DNA from: Candidatus Woesearchaeota archaeon
GTDB lineage: Archaea > Nanobdellota > Nanobdellia > Woesearchaeales > BM511
Length of the DNA stretch: 55,449 bases
NCBI GenBank assembly: GCA_002867475.1
Contig: PKTL01000033.1
Span: forward strand, 1 to 55,449
Direction of reading: 5' to 3'
The position numbers and the translations under genes were made by a program. Positions 8,870 to 17,504 of the stretch are shown here, in pieces. The stretch's first letter is position 1. Each line of letters opens with the position of its first letter. The notes beneath the pieces were generated by a model, which saw only the letters and a program-made list of their open reading frames with translations, was not told the DNA's origin and made no database searches.

Positions 8870-9043
8870 TTAGAGATCTTTTCCCATAACTGTTCGTCTA
8901 CCATTTGATTCAGCACGAACCATTGCATCTTCTATCAATCTTTTTACTTTTTCGTTAAGAACATCGACAAAATCAGAACTAACACTATAATTATCGGTCA
9001 TTTCTTTTATCTTTGCTTTTATAACAATAAGATCTGAACTCAT
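8870..9043 (-). CDS. Small histone-fold protein (DUF1931-like)
   Basis: 57 aa. Translation gives MSSDLIVIKAKIKEM, VSSDFVDVLNEKVKRLIEDA and MVRAESNGRRTVMGKDL. The long central helix, the NGRRTV loop and the terminal DL are the histone-fold alpha2-loop-alpha3 signature. The SSDFV..LNEKV pattern matches the small archaeal DUF1931-type proteins. GGTGATAAT directly before the ATG is a good Shine-Dalgarno sequence. It lies just downstream of GluRS on the same strand, 20 bp after its stop. Whether it packages DNA or is a histone-fold with another role is open. Confidence 0.75.
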   Translation of the reverse strand: MSSDLIVIKAKIKEMTDNYSVSSDFVDVLNEKVKRLIEDAMVRAESNGRRTVMGKDL

Positions 9044-9063
9044 ATTATCACCTTCTTATTTTC

Positions 9064-10722
9064 TTATTTATGTGTAAAATAAAATTTAAATGTATTGTTT
9101 TTCTTATCAATACTATCTAATCTACAAAATCCGAATCTTTCAAACTGGATTACATCTCCAACATCTAAAATTCCTATTGTTTTTTCGCCGATTCCTTTCT
9201 TTGTTTTGTTTTCTGGCATCAATATCTCAACATTAACAATCTGCTTTTTATCATTTGGTAGCCAATGAATCTTATTCTTTCCGTTGAAATCCTGAAAAGA
9301 TGTCGACAAGAATTTACCTTCTTTATAGTTTAAGCAATCTATCAATCTTATTTCATCGCTTGAATCATCTGCTTTTTCTATAAGGAACGAATTGTTCGTA
9401 TTGAATCTCCTACCCGCTTTCATATTATCTGGGTGAATATCTAGTATTATTTCTTGATTTGGTGCACCATCAACAACGATTTCTTTAGGATTTTCTATAA
9501 AATAAAATCTTTTTGCAGACTTATCAAGTATTTGCCTATTGATTGCTGCAATCACAGTGAAATCAATATTAGTATTTGATTTTGAAAGTCCTGCTTTTTT
9601 TGTCAATTCATAAAAAGTTTCTTTAACAATGCCTCTTCTTTTCAATGCCAAAAGAGTTACAAGCCTTGGATCATCCCAGCCGATATATTCTCCGCTTTCG
9701 ATCAGTTTTCTTATCTCCCTTCCTTGAGTTACTGCACCAACTATATTTGCTCTTCCATAATGCTTGTATTCAATTTCTGAAAATCCTAAAAGTGTTGCCA
9801 TATAATTATGCAATTCTATCCTACTATCAAATTCAGTTGTTCGCAAGACATGAGTTACTTTGTTCAAACCATCTTCTATACTTGATTCAAAATCATAAAG
9901 TGGCCAAACAGAATATTTATTTTTTTGCCTGTAATGATTATTTGTATTAACCCTGTAGATAGCTGGATCTCTCATCACTGCATTCTTATGTTGCATGTTA
10001 ATCTTTAATCTTAGAACAGTGTCTTTTGCAGTTCCATTTTTCATTTCTTCCCATGATTTTCTTATCTCATCTTTATTTTGATCTCTATGGATGCATGCTT
10101 TTTCTGCTCTTCTATCTTCACTTATTTTTTCTGATGGACAATTGCAAGTGTAAGCATTTCCTTGTTCAATCAATTTTTCTGCATAATCAAGAAATTTATC
10201 CATATCATCACTTGCAAAAATTATACTATCCGGTTTTATTCCTAAATAGTTTGTTAGATTATCTGTTATTGAATCCACATATTCTTGTGCATCTACATCA
10301 GGATTGGTATCATCAAACCTAAGTATGCATTTACCGTTGTATTCTTTTGCATACATATAATTTATCAAAAAACTGATTGCATGCCCTACATGAGCATATT
10401 TGCTTGGTCCAGGAGGCATACGTGTTATGACTTTTCCTTCTTCTGCGTTTTTTAAAGGTGGAAGGTTTCTTTCCTCTTTTACTTTTTCTTCACGAACGCT
10501 GCCCAATGATTCAAACTCTTTTTTTTGTTCTTCAGAGCTAAGATTATTTACTTCTTGAACTATAATATTTACTTCTTTTGCATGTTCTTTAGGGTTGAAT
10601 CCTTCAACTAGCTTCATCAAAGGACCTATTACAGCTCCAGGATTTGCCCGTCCTCCAAACTTGACCGCGTTTTCAAGTGCGAGACTTCTAGCAACTTTCT
10701 TCAATTTCTCAATATCTACCAT
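9064..10722 (-). CDS. gltX: Glutamyl-tRNA synthetase, archaeal type
   Basis: 552 aa, the archaeal/eukaryotic GlxRS length. The class I signature appears as RMPPGPSKYAHVGHA (HIGH-like HVGH) and the tRNA-acceptor region as GWDDPRLVTLLALKRRGI. The C-terminal beta-barrel anticodon-binding region follows. At the KMSKS position, where archaeal enzymes usually read like LSTSK, this protein has VTQGRE, so the motif lysine is not conserved. It charges tRNA-Glu, and in most archaea only tRNA-Glu because GatDE makes Gln-tRNA. A TTTAAA element about 27 nt before the ATG suggests a leaderless mRNA. No Glu-rich leader ORF is seen upstream. Confidence 0.92.
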   Translation of the reverse strand: MVDIEKLKKVARSLALENAVKFGGRANPGAVIGPLMKLVEGFNPKEHAKEVNIIVQEVNNLSSEEQKKEFESLGSVREEKVKEERNLPPLKNAEEGKVITRMPPGPSKYAHVGHAISFLINYMYAKEYNGKCILRFDDTNPDVDAQEYVDSITDNLTNYLGIKPDSIIFASDDMDKFLDYAEKLIEQGNAYTCNCPSEKISEDRRAEKACIHRDQNKDEIRKSWEEMKNGTAKDTVLRLKINMQHKNAVMRDPAIYRVNTNNHYRQKNKYSVWPLYDFESSIEDGLNKVTHVLRTTEFDSRIELHNYMATLLGFSEIEYKHYGRANIVGAVTQGREIRKLIESGEYIGWDDPRLVTLLALKRRGIVKETFYELTKKAGLSKSNTNIDFTVIAAINRQILDKSAKRFYFIENPKEIVVDGAPNQEIILDIHPDNMKAGRRFNTNNSFLIEKADDSSDEIRLIDCLNYKEGKFLSTSFQDFNGKNKIHWLPNDKKQIVNVEILMPENKTKKGIGEKTIGILDVGDVIQFERFGFCRLDSIDKKNNTFKFYFTHK

Positions 10723-10760
10723 TTATATTAAGAAAAGAAGGATTGTTTAAAAATATTATT

Positions 10761-10778
10761 AAAAAAAATATAAAAAAA
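10761..10778 (-). terminator. Oligo-T terminator after the phosphate-sensor block
   Basis: On the minus strand a run of seven T, then AT, then eight T follows just after the stop codon of the HAMP-domain gene at 10783. Archaeal RNA polymerase stops at such U-tracts without needing a hairpin. It also lies in the promoter region of GluRS. Confidence 0.5.
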
Positions 10779-10782
10779 GCAA

Positions 10783-11583
10783 TTATTTCTTGCTTTTAGT
10801 TTTTTTTGCTGGAGCTTGTTGCTGTTGCATCTTCATCATCTTTATGATTTCTGATTGCATCTGCATAAGGTTTCCTAACTTTTCTATCTCGTCATGAGTC
10901 TTTATCTCAGGCACTGCTACATCTTCGCCGCTTGTCAGCTTATCTGCCGCATCTGATAACTTCTTTAAGGGTTTTGTAATCAGTAAAGATATCAATACAG
11001 CTACTAATAAGGATAAACCTACAGAGATTATAAGTGACCACTTATTGAGATTTACAACATTATTGCTTTGTTCTTTAGAGTCTTCTAATAGTTCAAGAAG
11101 TTCTTCTTGTGATTCTTCTACTGCTCCAGATAGTGCAAGATCAAGAGAAGCTACTCTTTGCTGTAAGAAATTAAGATTTAATGAGATTTCATCGCTTGAT
11201 GCTCCAGATTTTATTCCATTTAGAACTTTGTCTGATGCTTCAATTGCAGAATCTTCTTTTTTCTTTAAACTATCTATATCTACCTCTATATCGTCGCCAC
11301 TTGCAAGAATTAACCTGCTTTCTTTCATGATTCTTTTTCCATTTCGAATATATTGGTTACCCATTGCAGTATCGCCATTTGCATAAATGTATGTTCCTAC
11401 CCAAAGATTATTTGCTCCTCTAAGATAATTTGTTAGAGCAGTGTTTTCGGGATACTCTTCTTCTTGAACAAAAGTTACATCTTCATTTATAGTATTGATA
11501 AAGTTGATTGATGTAATTCCAGAAATTAGAGATATAGCAACAACGATAAAAAAACCGATAAGCATTTTATACATTATTTTCAT
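10783..11583 (-). CDS. Membrane sensor with extracytoplasmic four-helix domain and HAMP, no output domain
   Basis: 266 aa. TM1 spans residues 8-28, a helical extracytoplasmic domain about 30-180 and TM2 about 182-203, followed by a HAMP domain (ITKPLKKLSDAADKLTSGE, then HDEIEKLGNLM). This is the front half of a methyl-accepting chemotaxis protein. The protein ends about 25 residues after the HAMP with a Gln/Lys tail, and the signalling hairpin is absent. GGTGAT precedes the ATG. It follows pstS by about 50 bp on the same strand, which suggests a link to phosphate sensing. It may act on another protein or simply be a decayed receptor. Confidence 0.7.
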   Translation of the reverse strand: MKIMYKMLIGFFIVVAISLISGITSINFINTINEDVTFVQEEEYPENTALTNYLRGANNLWVGTYIYANGDTAMGNQYIRNGKRIMKESRLILASGDDIEVDIDSLKKKEDSAIEASDKVLNGIKSGASSDEISLNLNFLQQRVASLDLALSGAVEESQEELLELLEDSKEQSNNVVNLNKWSLIISVGLSLLVAVLISLLITKPLKKLSDAADKLTSGEDVAVPEIKTHDEIEKLGNLMQMQSEIIKMMKMQQQQAPAKKTKSKK

Positions 11584-11635
11584 TTCATATCACCTTTTAA
11601 TTTAAATAAAAAAATAAAAAAGGAAAAATAAGGAT

Positions 11636-12562
11636 TTAATTTATTGGTATAAATCCTTGTTCTTCTACGATTTGTTGTCCTTCATCACTTAAAATAAAGT
11701 TGATAAATTCTCTAGCAATTCCTTGTGGTTTTCCATCTGTTACCATTGTCATTTTTCTAGCTAATGGGTATGATGTATCCAGAACTGTTTCTGATGTAGG
11801 ATATACTCCATTAACTTTAAGTGCTTTAACAGTTGGTGAACCACCTTTAGCATCTTCATTGATCCATTTTAATGGTGTGTAAGCGATTCCATTAGAATCA
11901 GCTGCCATTAAATCGATCATCCTTGGTGTTGGATGTACCCAAAGTTTTCCATCATCGCCTACTTGACCCCATTGTTCTTGCAAGTTTGCGTTTGCATTTT
12001 CAACATATGGAGTTCCTGAACTACCTGAAATTTTCTTGTTAAATAATTCTGCAGTTCCTGAATTTGCAGGGTTTGTTGTGTAAATATTGATTGGTCCTGA
12101 GATTTCATCAGATATCTGGCTCCAATCAGTTATTGTTCCATCAAAAAAGATAGCTTTGATTGTTTCAATATCCATATCACTTATTGGATTGTTTGCATTA
12201 ACATGTACTGCTACTGCGTCATTTGAAATAATTGTCATTTGCAGATCCATACCTAAAGCTTCTCCTTCTTCATATTCAGCATCTTTAGGAGCTCTTGTTC
12301 CATCTGATATATCAATTTCTCCCGCTAGGAATTTTGCATATCCTTCGCCGCTTGAGCTTTGTTGTACATCAATTGTGACGCCTGGATTTCTTTCCATGAA
12401 TATTTTTGCTGCAGCATCTGCTACAGGATAAACTGTTGTTGAACCATCTAGCTTAAGCGTACCGCTTAATCCTTCTTCTTCCTCTTCTGCTTGTTCTGTA
12501 CTTGTACAGCCAGCAAACATTAAAAGAGAAAATATTAATAATATACTAACCAATTTTTTCAT
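11636..12562 (-). CDS. pstS: Phosphate ABC transporter substrate-binding lipoprotein PstS
   Basis: 308 aa. The signal peptide ends in a lipobox-like FAGC (Cys19), followed by an acidic linker. The mature part has the PstS phosphate-binding segments: LDGSTTVYPVADAAAKIF, SSSGEGYAKFLAGEIDISDGTRAP and NPANSGTAELFNKKI. GAGGT about 10 nt before the ATG overlaps the stop of the upstream mini-gene, so they are cotranscribed. PstCAB and PhoU are not in the window and must lie elsewhere or be absent. Role: captures phosphate outside the cell for import. Tungstate or molybdate binding is less likely given the PstS-type motifs. Confidence 0.88.
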   Translation of the reverse strand: MKKLVSILLIFSLLMFAGCTSTEQAEEEEEGLSGTLKLDGSTTVYPVADAAAKIFMERNPGVTIDVQQSSSGEGYAKFLAGEIDISDGTRAPKDAEYEEGEALGMDLQMTIISNDAVAVHVNANNPISDMDIETIKAIFFDGTITDWSQISDEISGPINIYTTNPANSGTAELFNKKISGSSGTPYVENANANLQEQWGQVGDDGKLWVHPTPRMIDLMAADSNGIAYTPLKWINEDAKGGSPTVKALKVNGVYPTSETVLDTSYPLARKMTMVTDGKPQGIAREFINFILSDEGQQIVEEQGFIPIN

Positions 12563-12577
12563 TTTGCTCTTTACCTC

Positions 12578-12743
12578 TTATATTGAATCAAATTCTTTTG
12601 CTTTTTCTGGACCTAAAAATCCACTCACTATCTTTTTACATTCATCAACGCAATTTTCCTCAGTCATAGAATCAACTTTTGCAGCAGTTGCAGGACCAAA
12701 AAAATTTTGTCATTAATTCTTTGCATTGGTCTTTTTTTGCCAT
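12578..12743 (-). pseudogene. Frameshifted repeat mini-protein upstream of pstS
   Basis: Reading from ATG at 12743, the first 15 codons (MAKKDQCKELMTKFF) run into a run of seven T (plus-strand A 12698-12704). Skipping one T restores a frame of about 54 aa that ends 15 bp before pstS. The restored protein is two repeats of one unit: CKELMTKFFGPATAAKVDSM and CKKIVSGFLGPEKAKEFDSI. This conservation between repeats across the shift shows that both frames encode one protein. TTTAAAAAG about 26 nt before the ATG makes it the leaderless first gene of the pst block. A homopolymer sequencing error, a real frameshift or transcriptional slippage are all possible. Function unknown. Confidence 0.6.
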
Positions 12744-12765
12744 AAATTACTTTAATTGGACCGGC

Positions 12766-12801
12766 CCTTTTTAAATGTTAATTTTTTTAACTAGGAGTTA
12801 A
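12766..12801 (-). promoter_or_regulatory. pst-block promoter with TTAACT palindrome
   Basis: A perfect inverted repeat TTAACT-AGG-AGTTAA (12787-12801) sits just upstream of a TATA-like TTTAAAAAG (about 12767-12776) that is about 26 nt before the ATG at 12743. The position suits an operator of a phosphate-responsive regulator, but no regulator is identified. Confidence 0.45.
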
Positions 12802-12889
12802 TTAATATTCTAGTTTTTTTAAAAAATAGATTGGTTGATTAATAATTTTTATTGATAACATTTTTATATTAAAAAAATATTTTAAAAAT

Positions 12890-13336
12890 ATGCCAAAACA
12901 AAATAATAACACTAAACCTATTGGAAAACAAATTAAAAAGAAGCTTGATAAAGGTTTAGATAACACAAAAGAATTCGCAAAGAAATATACTAATATCAAC
13001 ACATATAACAAAAAATTGTTCGTGTTCGAAACAATACTTCTTGTTGGAGTTATTGATGAGTTCTTTGAAGGATTGATAATGAAGCTTGATTATGGTATCT
13101 ATCTAAATATAATATTATTGATGCTTTCTATTGGAATACTTTTCTACTTTGCATTAACATTTATTGAAAAAGTAAGTAAAGGCGCAATTGTTTGGCTTGT
13201 CAGATTAAATGATAATAAGATCTTGAGATTCCTTGTCCATGCTGTAATACTTTTCATATTATTCTGTATGTATGCTAAAGTCTTCTATGGGACAAATATC
13301 AATCTAGTGTTCAACATAGGATTGAATGCATCATAA
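12890..13336 (+). CDS. Small membrane protein of unknown function
   Basis: 148 aa. A lysine-rich, soluble N-terminus of about 45 residues is followed by three hydrophobic segments (about 43-63, 72-95 and 115-135). No catalytic motif is visible. A TTTATATT element about 27 nt before the ATG suggests a leaderless transcript. It is divergent from the pst block and convergent with the hypothetical gene at 13353. Nothing in the context reveals its role. Confidence 0.6.
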   Translation: MPKQNNNTKPIGKQIKKKLDKGLDNTKEFAKKYTNINTYNKKLFVFETILLVGVIDEFFEGLIMKLDYGIYLNIILLMLSIGILFYFALTFIEKVSKGAIVWLVRLNDNKILRFLVHAVILFILFCMYAKVFYGTNINLVFNIGLNAS

Positions 13337-13352
13337 AGATTAATCAAGAAAA

Positions 13353-14141
13353 TTATCTAACAAATCTTTCTTGGTCAGATATATGTTTATTATACATATT
13401 TCTAAGAAGTCTCCATTTAACCTCATTACTTGATAAAGAATTTGGAAACTGTTCAACAAATCTTTGATAATGCCTAGTTTCTGGTTCTTGGCTATACCCA
13501 TCAAGATTTTTCATGAATCCCTTCTTATTAATCTCGGGACACCCATATTCTAATTCATCAAATATCACATCAATCTCATCAAGAGTTCGATGTTCATGAG
13601 TATATTCATCAGACCATTTAGCTAATAGCTCATTGCCGAACGGAAGCTTTGCCCTAAATAACCCCATCAAAGTGTAACGAGGTCTTCTTTGAAGGGATTC
13701 ATACCCCTCATTAATATCCATATCATAAAAAGAATCATTTTTGTTTATGATCCTAAAAACCGTCCCATCATTTGAATGAGCTATTAAATGATTACCCATA
13801 CTGGCTTGTGTGGGTTTATTTGGTTGATGAGATTCTAGATCAATAGTTACATCAAGATCATGCAGCCCATATTGATTACCCTTTCTTAATTCACCATCAC
13901 TCATCATCATATAAGACCCTATTAATCCACTCCAAGGCTCAAGCGATTTTGCATATGAAACTAAACTTTGTGGAGAATTAAAACTTTTAATCCAACCTTC
14001 CAAACCAAGATTAACATTATACAAAGGATACCTCTTTAATTCTTTTTTTGAAGAATGATGAGCTATTAGTGCTGAATGTATGAATTTAGCAATTGGACCT
14101 ACATGCATTGAACTATCATCCGAATCAATTCTTGAAGCCAT
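13353..14141 (-). CDS. Hypothetical protein, 262 aa
   Basis: Not recognised. The protein is soluble and has no signal peptide. Notable features are an acidic stretch YGLHDLDVTIDLE around residue 93-105, several His and Trp residues, and a basic C-terminus. It contains fewer Lys and more His, Arg and Ser than its neighbours, which could reflect a different history. It ends 17 bp from the convergent membrane protein gene. No motif supports a function. Confidence 0.5.
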   Translation of the reverse strand: MASRIDSDDSSMHVGPIAKFIHSALIAHHSSKKELKRYPLYNVNLGLEGWIKSFNSPQSLVSYAKSLEPWSGLIGSYMMMSDGELRKGNQYGLHDLDVTIDLESHQPNKPTQASMGNHLIAHSNDGTVFRIINKNDSFYDMDINEGYESLQRRPRYTLMGLFRAKLPFGNELLAKWSDEYTHEHRTLDEIDVIFDELEYGCPEINKKGFMKNLDGYSQEPETRHYQRFVEQFPNSLSSNEVKWRLLRNMYNKHISDQERFVR

Positions 14142-14200
14142 TTTGTAATAGTAACTAAATCAAGTTATTTATATTTCTTTCTCATTGACATGGCAGCAAC

Positions 14201-14211
14201 TTTTATAAATA
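14201..14211 (+). promoter_or_regulatory. TATA box of the ileS leader
   Basis: TTTATAAAT (14202-14210) is centred about 26 nt before the ATG of the Ile-rich leader ORF at 14232. Archaeal spacing from TATA centre to transcription start is about 25 nt, so the transcript should start at the leader ATG. The ileS ATG itself is then about 130 nt into the mRNA. Confidence 0.6.
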
Positions 14212-14231
14212 ACCTGCTCATCTTTTTTTCT

Positions 14232-14285
14232 ATGAATAAACTATTAATTGTTCAAATCATTATTTCTATCATTATTATAGCATAA
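14232..14285 (+). CDS. Putative Ile-rich leader peptide of ileS
   Basis: 17 codons: MNKLLIVQIIISIIIIA. Eight of 17 residues are Ile, spelled with ATT, ATC and ATA, so it is not a simple nucleotide repeat. It begins at the predicted transcription start (leaderless) and ends 76 bp before the isoleucyl-tRNA synthetase ATG. It is followed by an imperfect hairpin with a seven-T loop. This is what a leader peptide for ribosome-mediated attenuation by Ile-tRNA supply would look like. A chance hydrophobic ORF in AT-rich DNA, or a small membrane peptide, are alternatives. The Val-codon run before valS in the same window strengthens the leader reading. Confidence 0.6.
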   Translation: MNKLLIVQIIISIIIIA

Positions 14286-14287
14286 GC

Positions 14288-14310
14288 TCTCCTCCTTTTT
14301 TTGGTGGAGA
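14288..14310 (+). promoter_or_regulatory. Candidate attenuator hairpin / T-tract of ileS
   Basis: TCTCC (14288-14292) pairs with GGAGA (14306-14310); two C then pair with two G inside, around one mismatch, and the loop is seven T (14296-14302). A pyrimidine-rich segment followed by seven T, 11 nt after the leader stop codon, is also a plausible archaeal termination signal by itself. A second potential pairing links TCTATC inside the leader codons with GATAGA about 70 nt downstream. Confidence 0.45.
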
Positions 14311-14361
14311 AACACTTATAAGATAGATAGAGATTCAATAAACTAAAAATATGTGATCACA

Positions 14362-17300
14362 ATGAAACAAATACCAAACTATAACCATGCAGAAGTTGAA
14401 AAAGAAGTGACTGAATTCTGGGAAAAAAACCAGATCTATCCTAAGACTAAAGAGAAAAATAAAGGAAAGCAAAAATTCTATTATCTAGATGGACCACCAT
14501 ATACATCAGGAAAAATTCACATAGGTCATGCTTGGGGTAAGGCTCTTCGTGACATGGCTATGCGTTATAAGAGAATGAAAGGTTTTGATGTTTGGGATAG
14601 AAGCGGTTTTGATATGCATGGTCTGCCAATCTCCCATAAGGTTGAAGCTAAGCTTGGTATTAAAGGAAAAGATGCTATTGAAGAGCATGGTGTAAAAGAA
14701 TTCATTGAAGAATGTAAGAAGCTCGCAATTGATAATATGAACAGCATGATCGTTGACTTCAAACGTATCGGTGTCTGGATGGATTTCGACAATCCTTACA
14801 AACCAATTGATAACAGTTATATTGAAGGTATCTGGTGGCTGATAAAAAAGGCACATGAAAATAATAGATTGTATGAGGGTAAAAGAACCCTTACTTGGTG
14901 TAGTAATTGTGAAACTAGTGCAGCAAAGCACGAGCTCGAATACCAAAATGTCAAAGATAACTCTATCTTTGTGAAACTAAAGATAAAAAATACCGAAAAC
15001 GACTACCTTGTTGTTTGGACAACCACTCCTTGGACTATCCCATTCAACTTAGCGGTTATGGTTAATCCTGATGTTGATTATGTTAAATGTAGTGTGGAAG
15101 GTGAGAATTGGATTGTTGCAAAAGTACTTGCGGCACCATTTATCAAAACTGTATGCGATAAAGATTATGAAGTTATTGAAGAATTCAAAGGAGAAAAATT
15201 AGAAGGAACTGCTTACACTCATCCTTTCGAGAACGAGATTGATTATCCTAAGGCTGAAAAGCTTCACACAGTTCTTCTTAGTGCTGAATATGTTGATACT
15301 AGTGGAGGTTCTGGCCTTGTACACTGCGCCCCTGGTTGCGGCGGAGAGGATTATGAGGTTGGTTACAGAAATGGCCTTCCAGCATTCAATAATGTGAATG
15401 AAATGGGTGTTTTTGAAAATATGGGAAAGTTCACTGGCTTAAAAGCAAAAACCGATGATAAAGAATTTATAAGATTCATTGATGAATCTGGAGCACTTAT
15501 CGCTAAAACACCTATTGAGCATGATTATCCTCATTGTGAAAGATGTCATAAACCTGTAATTTTTAGAAGTACTAAACAATGGTTTTTCAAAGTTGAAGAT
15601 TTAACTGAAGAAATGAAAACATTGAATAAAGATATTGACTGGGTACCTTATTGGGCAGGTAGCAAACAATTTCATTCATGGCTTGATAACCTAAGAGATA
15701 ATAGCATCACTAAACAGATCCATTGGGGAACACCATTTCCTGTTTGGAAATGTGAAGATGAACTTTGCGGAAAATATACTGTTGTTGGAGATTCAAAAGA
15801 ATTAGGAAATCTTATTGGTGAAGAGAATGTTCCTAAAGACTTGCATAAACCTTACATCGATGAAGTGACCATACCTTGCGAATGTGGTAAAAAACAAATA
15901 AAAAATCCTGATGTATTAGATGTTTGGGTTGATGCTGGTTGCAGCAGTTGGCTTTGCCTTGATTACCCCGTAAGAACTGATTTATTTGATGAAATGTTCC
16001 CTGCTGATTTTATTTTAGAAGGTAAAGATCAAATTAGAGGATGGTTCAATTTACTTTTTGTTGCTAGTATGGTTTCAATGAAAAAACCAAGTTTTAAAGC
16101 TTGTTACATGCATGGTTTCATCAATGATAAACATGGTGAAAAATTCTCTAAAACCAAAGGTAATGGTATTAGCCCTTATGAAGTGATTGATAAACTTGGA
16201 GCTGATACATTAAGATATTATTCAATAGGTGGAGCTAACCCAGGTCTTGATTTGAATTATAATGAAGACGATGCTAATTTATGTTTTAGAAACCTAAGCG
16301 TTTTTTGGAATCTTCATAAATATGTTATTGATACTTCAAGAACTATCGGTAAGAAACCTTCAAAAACAACAAATCATAGTGTTGAAGATAGATATATAAT
16401 ATCCAAACTTAATTCCACAATCAAAAAAGTTACTAAACATCTTGATAAGTATGAGTTAAATGTTGTTCCTGGAATCATTGAAGATTTATTTATGGAATTA
16501 TCAAGGACTTATGTTCAACTTATCAGAGATAAGCTTGTTCTTGGTACTGATGAAGAAAAAGAAAACATTCTTTACACTATGAATAAGGTTTTTAGTGAAG
16601 GTCTTAAACTTTTTTCAGTTGTTAGCCCTTACATTAGTGAAGCAATGTATCAAAATTTTAAAAATGAATTTAATCTTAAAACGGTGAGCATTCACCTTTT
16701 TGATTGGCCAGAATTCGATGAGAATGTGATTGATGAAAGTCTTGAATCCAATTTTGAAATTGCTAAAGATACTATTCAATCAATTCTTGCAAGCAGAGAG
16801 AAAGCATCACTTGGTGTTAGGTGGCCTGTTAAGGAAATTGTTATTGTTCCAAAATCTGATGAAATTAAACAAGCTATAACAAATCTTCAGGATTTAATAA
16901 TGGTTCAAACAAATGTTAAAGAGATCAAGTTTGTTGAGAAATTTGAAGGTGTTACTAAAAAGCTTGAACCAAACTATAAAGCGATGGGTCAGGATTTTGG
17001 AAAGAATGTTCAAACTATTGCTAAAGTTATTCCTGAACTAAATCCAGACAAGGTTTTATCTGATGAAGGAGATATGGTAAATGTTGACGGGCATGATTTT
17101 ATTGTAAAAGAAAAACATATCAAGGTTAGCCGAGAAGTGTCAGAAGATTTTGCTTCAGGTGAATATAAGCAAGGAGAACTTTACCTCGATAAGACAAGAA
17201 CTTTTACTCTTGACGCTGAAGGCTATAGCAGAGAAGTTATTCGAAGGATACAGGATACAAGAAAAACTGCTGGATTGCAAAAAACTGATAATATCAATCT

Positions 17301-17466
17301 TGTGTTGATTGTTAGTGATTCATTGAAGAAGTCTCTTGAAATGTTTGCTGATGACATAAAGGTCAAATGTGGTGTTAAAGAATTAGCTTTTGAAGGAACA
17401 GGAAGTAATTCAAGCGAAGCAAATATTAAAGGTGAAGAAGTCAAGATCTTCTTTGATAAAATTTAA
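14362..17466 (+). CDS. ileS: Isoleucyl-tRNA synthetase
   Basis: 1034 aa from the ATG at 14362. A GTG nine bases upstream is in frame, but its GTGATC is better read as the Shine-Dalgarno sequence. HIGH is intact (KIHIGHA, about residue 51-57) and KMSKS appears as KFSKTKG (about 594). The CP1 editing domain is present (VVWTTTPWTIPFN, GLVHCAPGCGGEDYEVG). Several CxxC pairs around residues 185, 395 and 470-505 probably bind zinc. The C-terminal anticodon-binding region is complete. It charges tRNA-Ile and edits mischarged Val. Expression may be controlled by the Ile-rich leader ORF just upstream. Confidence 0.95.
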   Translation: MKQIPNYNHAEVEKEVTEFWEKNQIYPKTKEKNKGKQKFYYLDGPPYTSGKIHIGHAWGKALRDMAMRYKRMKGFDVWDRSGFDMHGLPISHKVEAKLGIKGKDAIEEHGVKEFIEECKKLAIDNMNSMIVDFKRIGVWMDFDNPYKPIDNSYIEGIWWLIKKAHENNRLYEGKRTLTWCSNCETSAAKHELEYQNVKDNSIFVKLKIKNTENDYLVVWTTTPWTIPFNLAVMVNPDVDYVKCSVEGENWIVAKVLAAPFIKTVCDKDYEVIEEFKGEKLEGTAYTHPFENEIDYPKAEKLHTVLLSAEYVDTSGGSGLVHCAPGCGGEDYEVGYRNGLPAFNNVNEMGVFENMGKFTGLKAKTDDKEFIRFIDESGALIAKTPIEHDYPHCERCHKPVIFRSTKQWFFKVEDLTEEMKTLNKDIDWVPYWAGSKQFHSWLDNLRDNSITKQIHWGTPFPVWKCEDELCGKYTVVGDSKELGNLIGEENVPKDLHKPYIDEVTIPCECGKKQIKNPDVLDVWVDAGCSSWLCLDYPVRTDLFDEMFPADFILEGKDQIRGWFNLLFVASMVSMKKPSFKACYMHGFINDKHGEKFSKTKGNGISPYEVIDKLGADTLRYYSIGGANPGLDLNYNEDDANLCFRNLSVFWNLHKYVIDTSRTIGKKPSKTTNHSVEDRYIISKLNSTIKKVTKHLDKYELNVVPGIIEDLFMELSRTYVQLIRDKLVLGTDEEKENILYTMNKVFSEGLKLFSVVSPYISEAMYQNFKNEFNLKTVSIHLFDWPEFDENVIDESLESNFEIAKDTIQSILASREKASLGVRWPVKEIVIVPKSDEIKQAITNLQDLIMVQTNVKEIKFVEKFEGVTKKLEPNYKAMGQDFGKNVQTIAKVIPELNPDKVLSDEGDMVNVDGHDFIVKEKHIKVSREVSEDFASGEYKQGELYLDKTRTFTLDAEGYSREVIRRIQDTRKTAGLQKTDNINLVLIVSDSLKKSLEMFADDIKVKCGVKELAFEGTGSNSSEANIKGEEVKIFFDKI

Positions 17467-17504
17467 TCAAATAATTTATATATTATTTTCTTATTACTTT
17501 TTTT

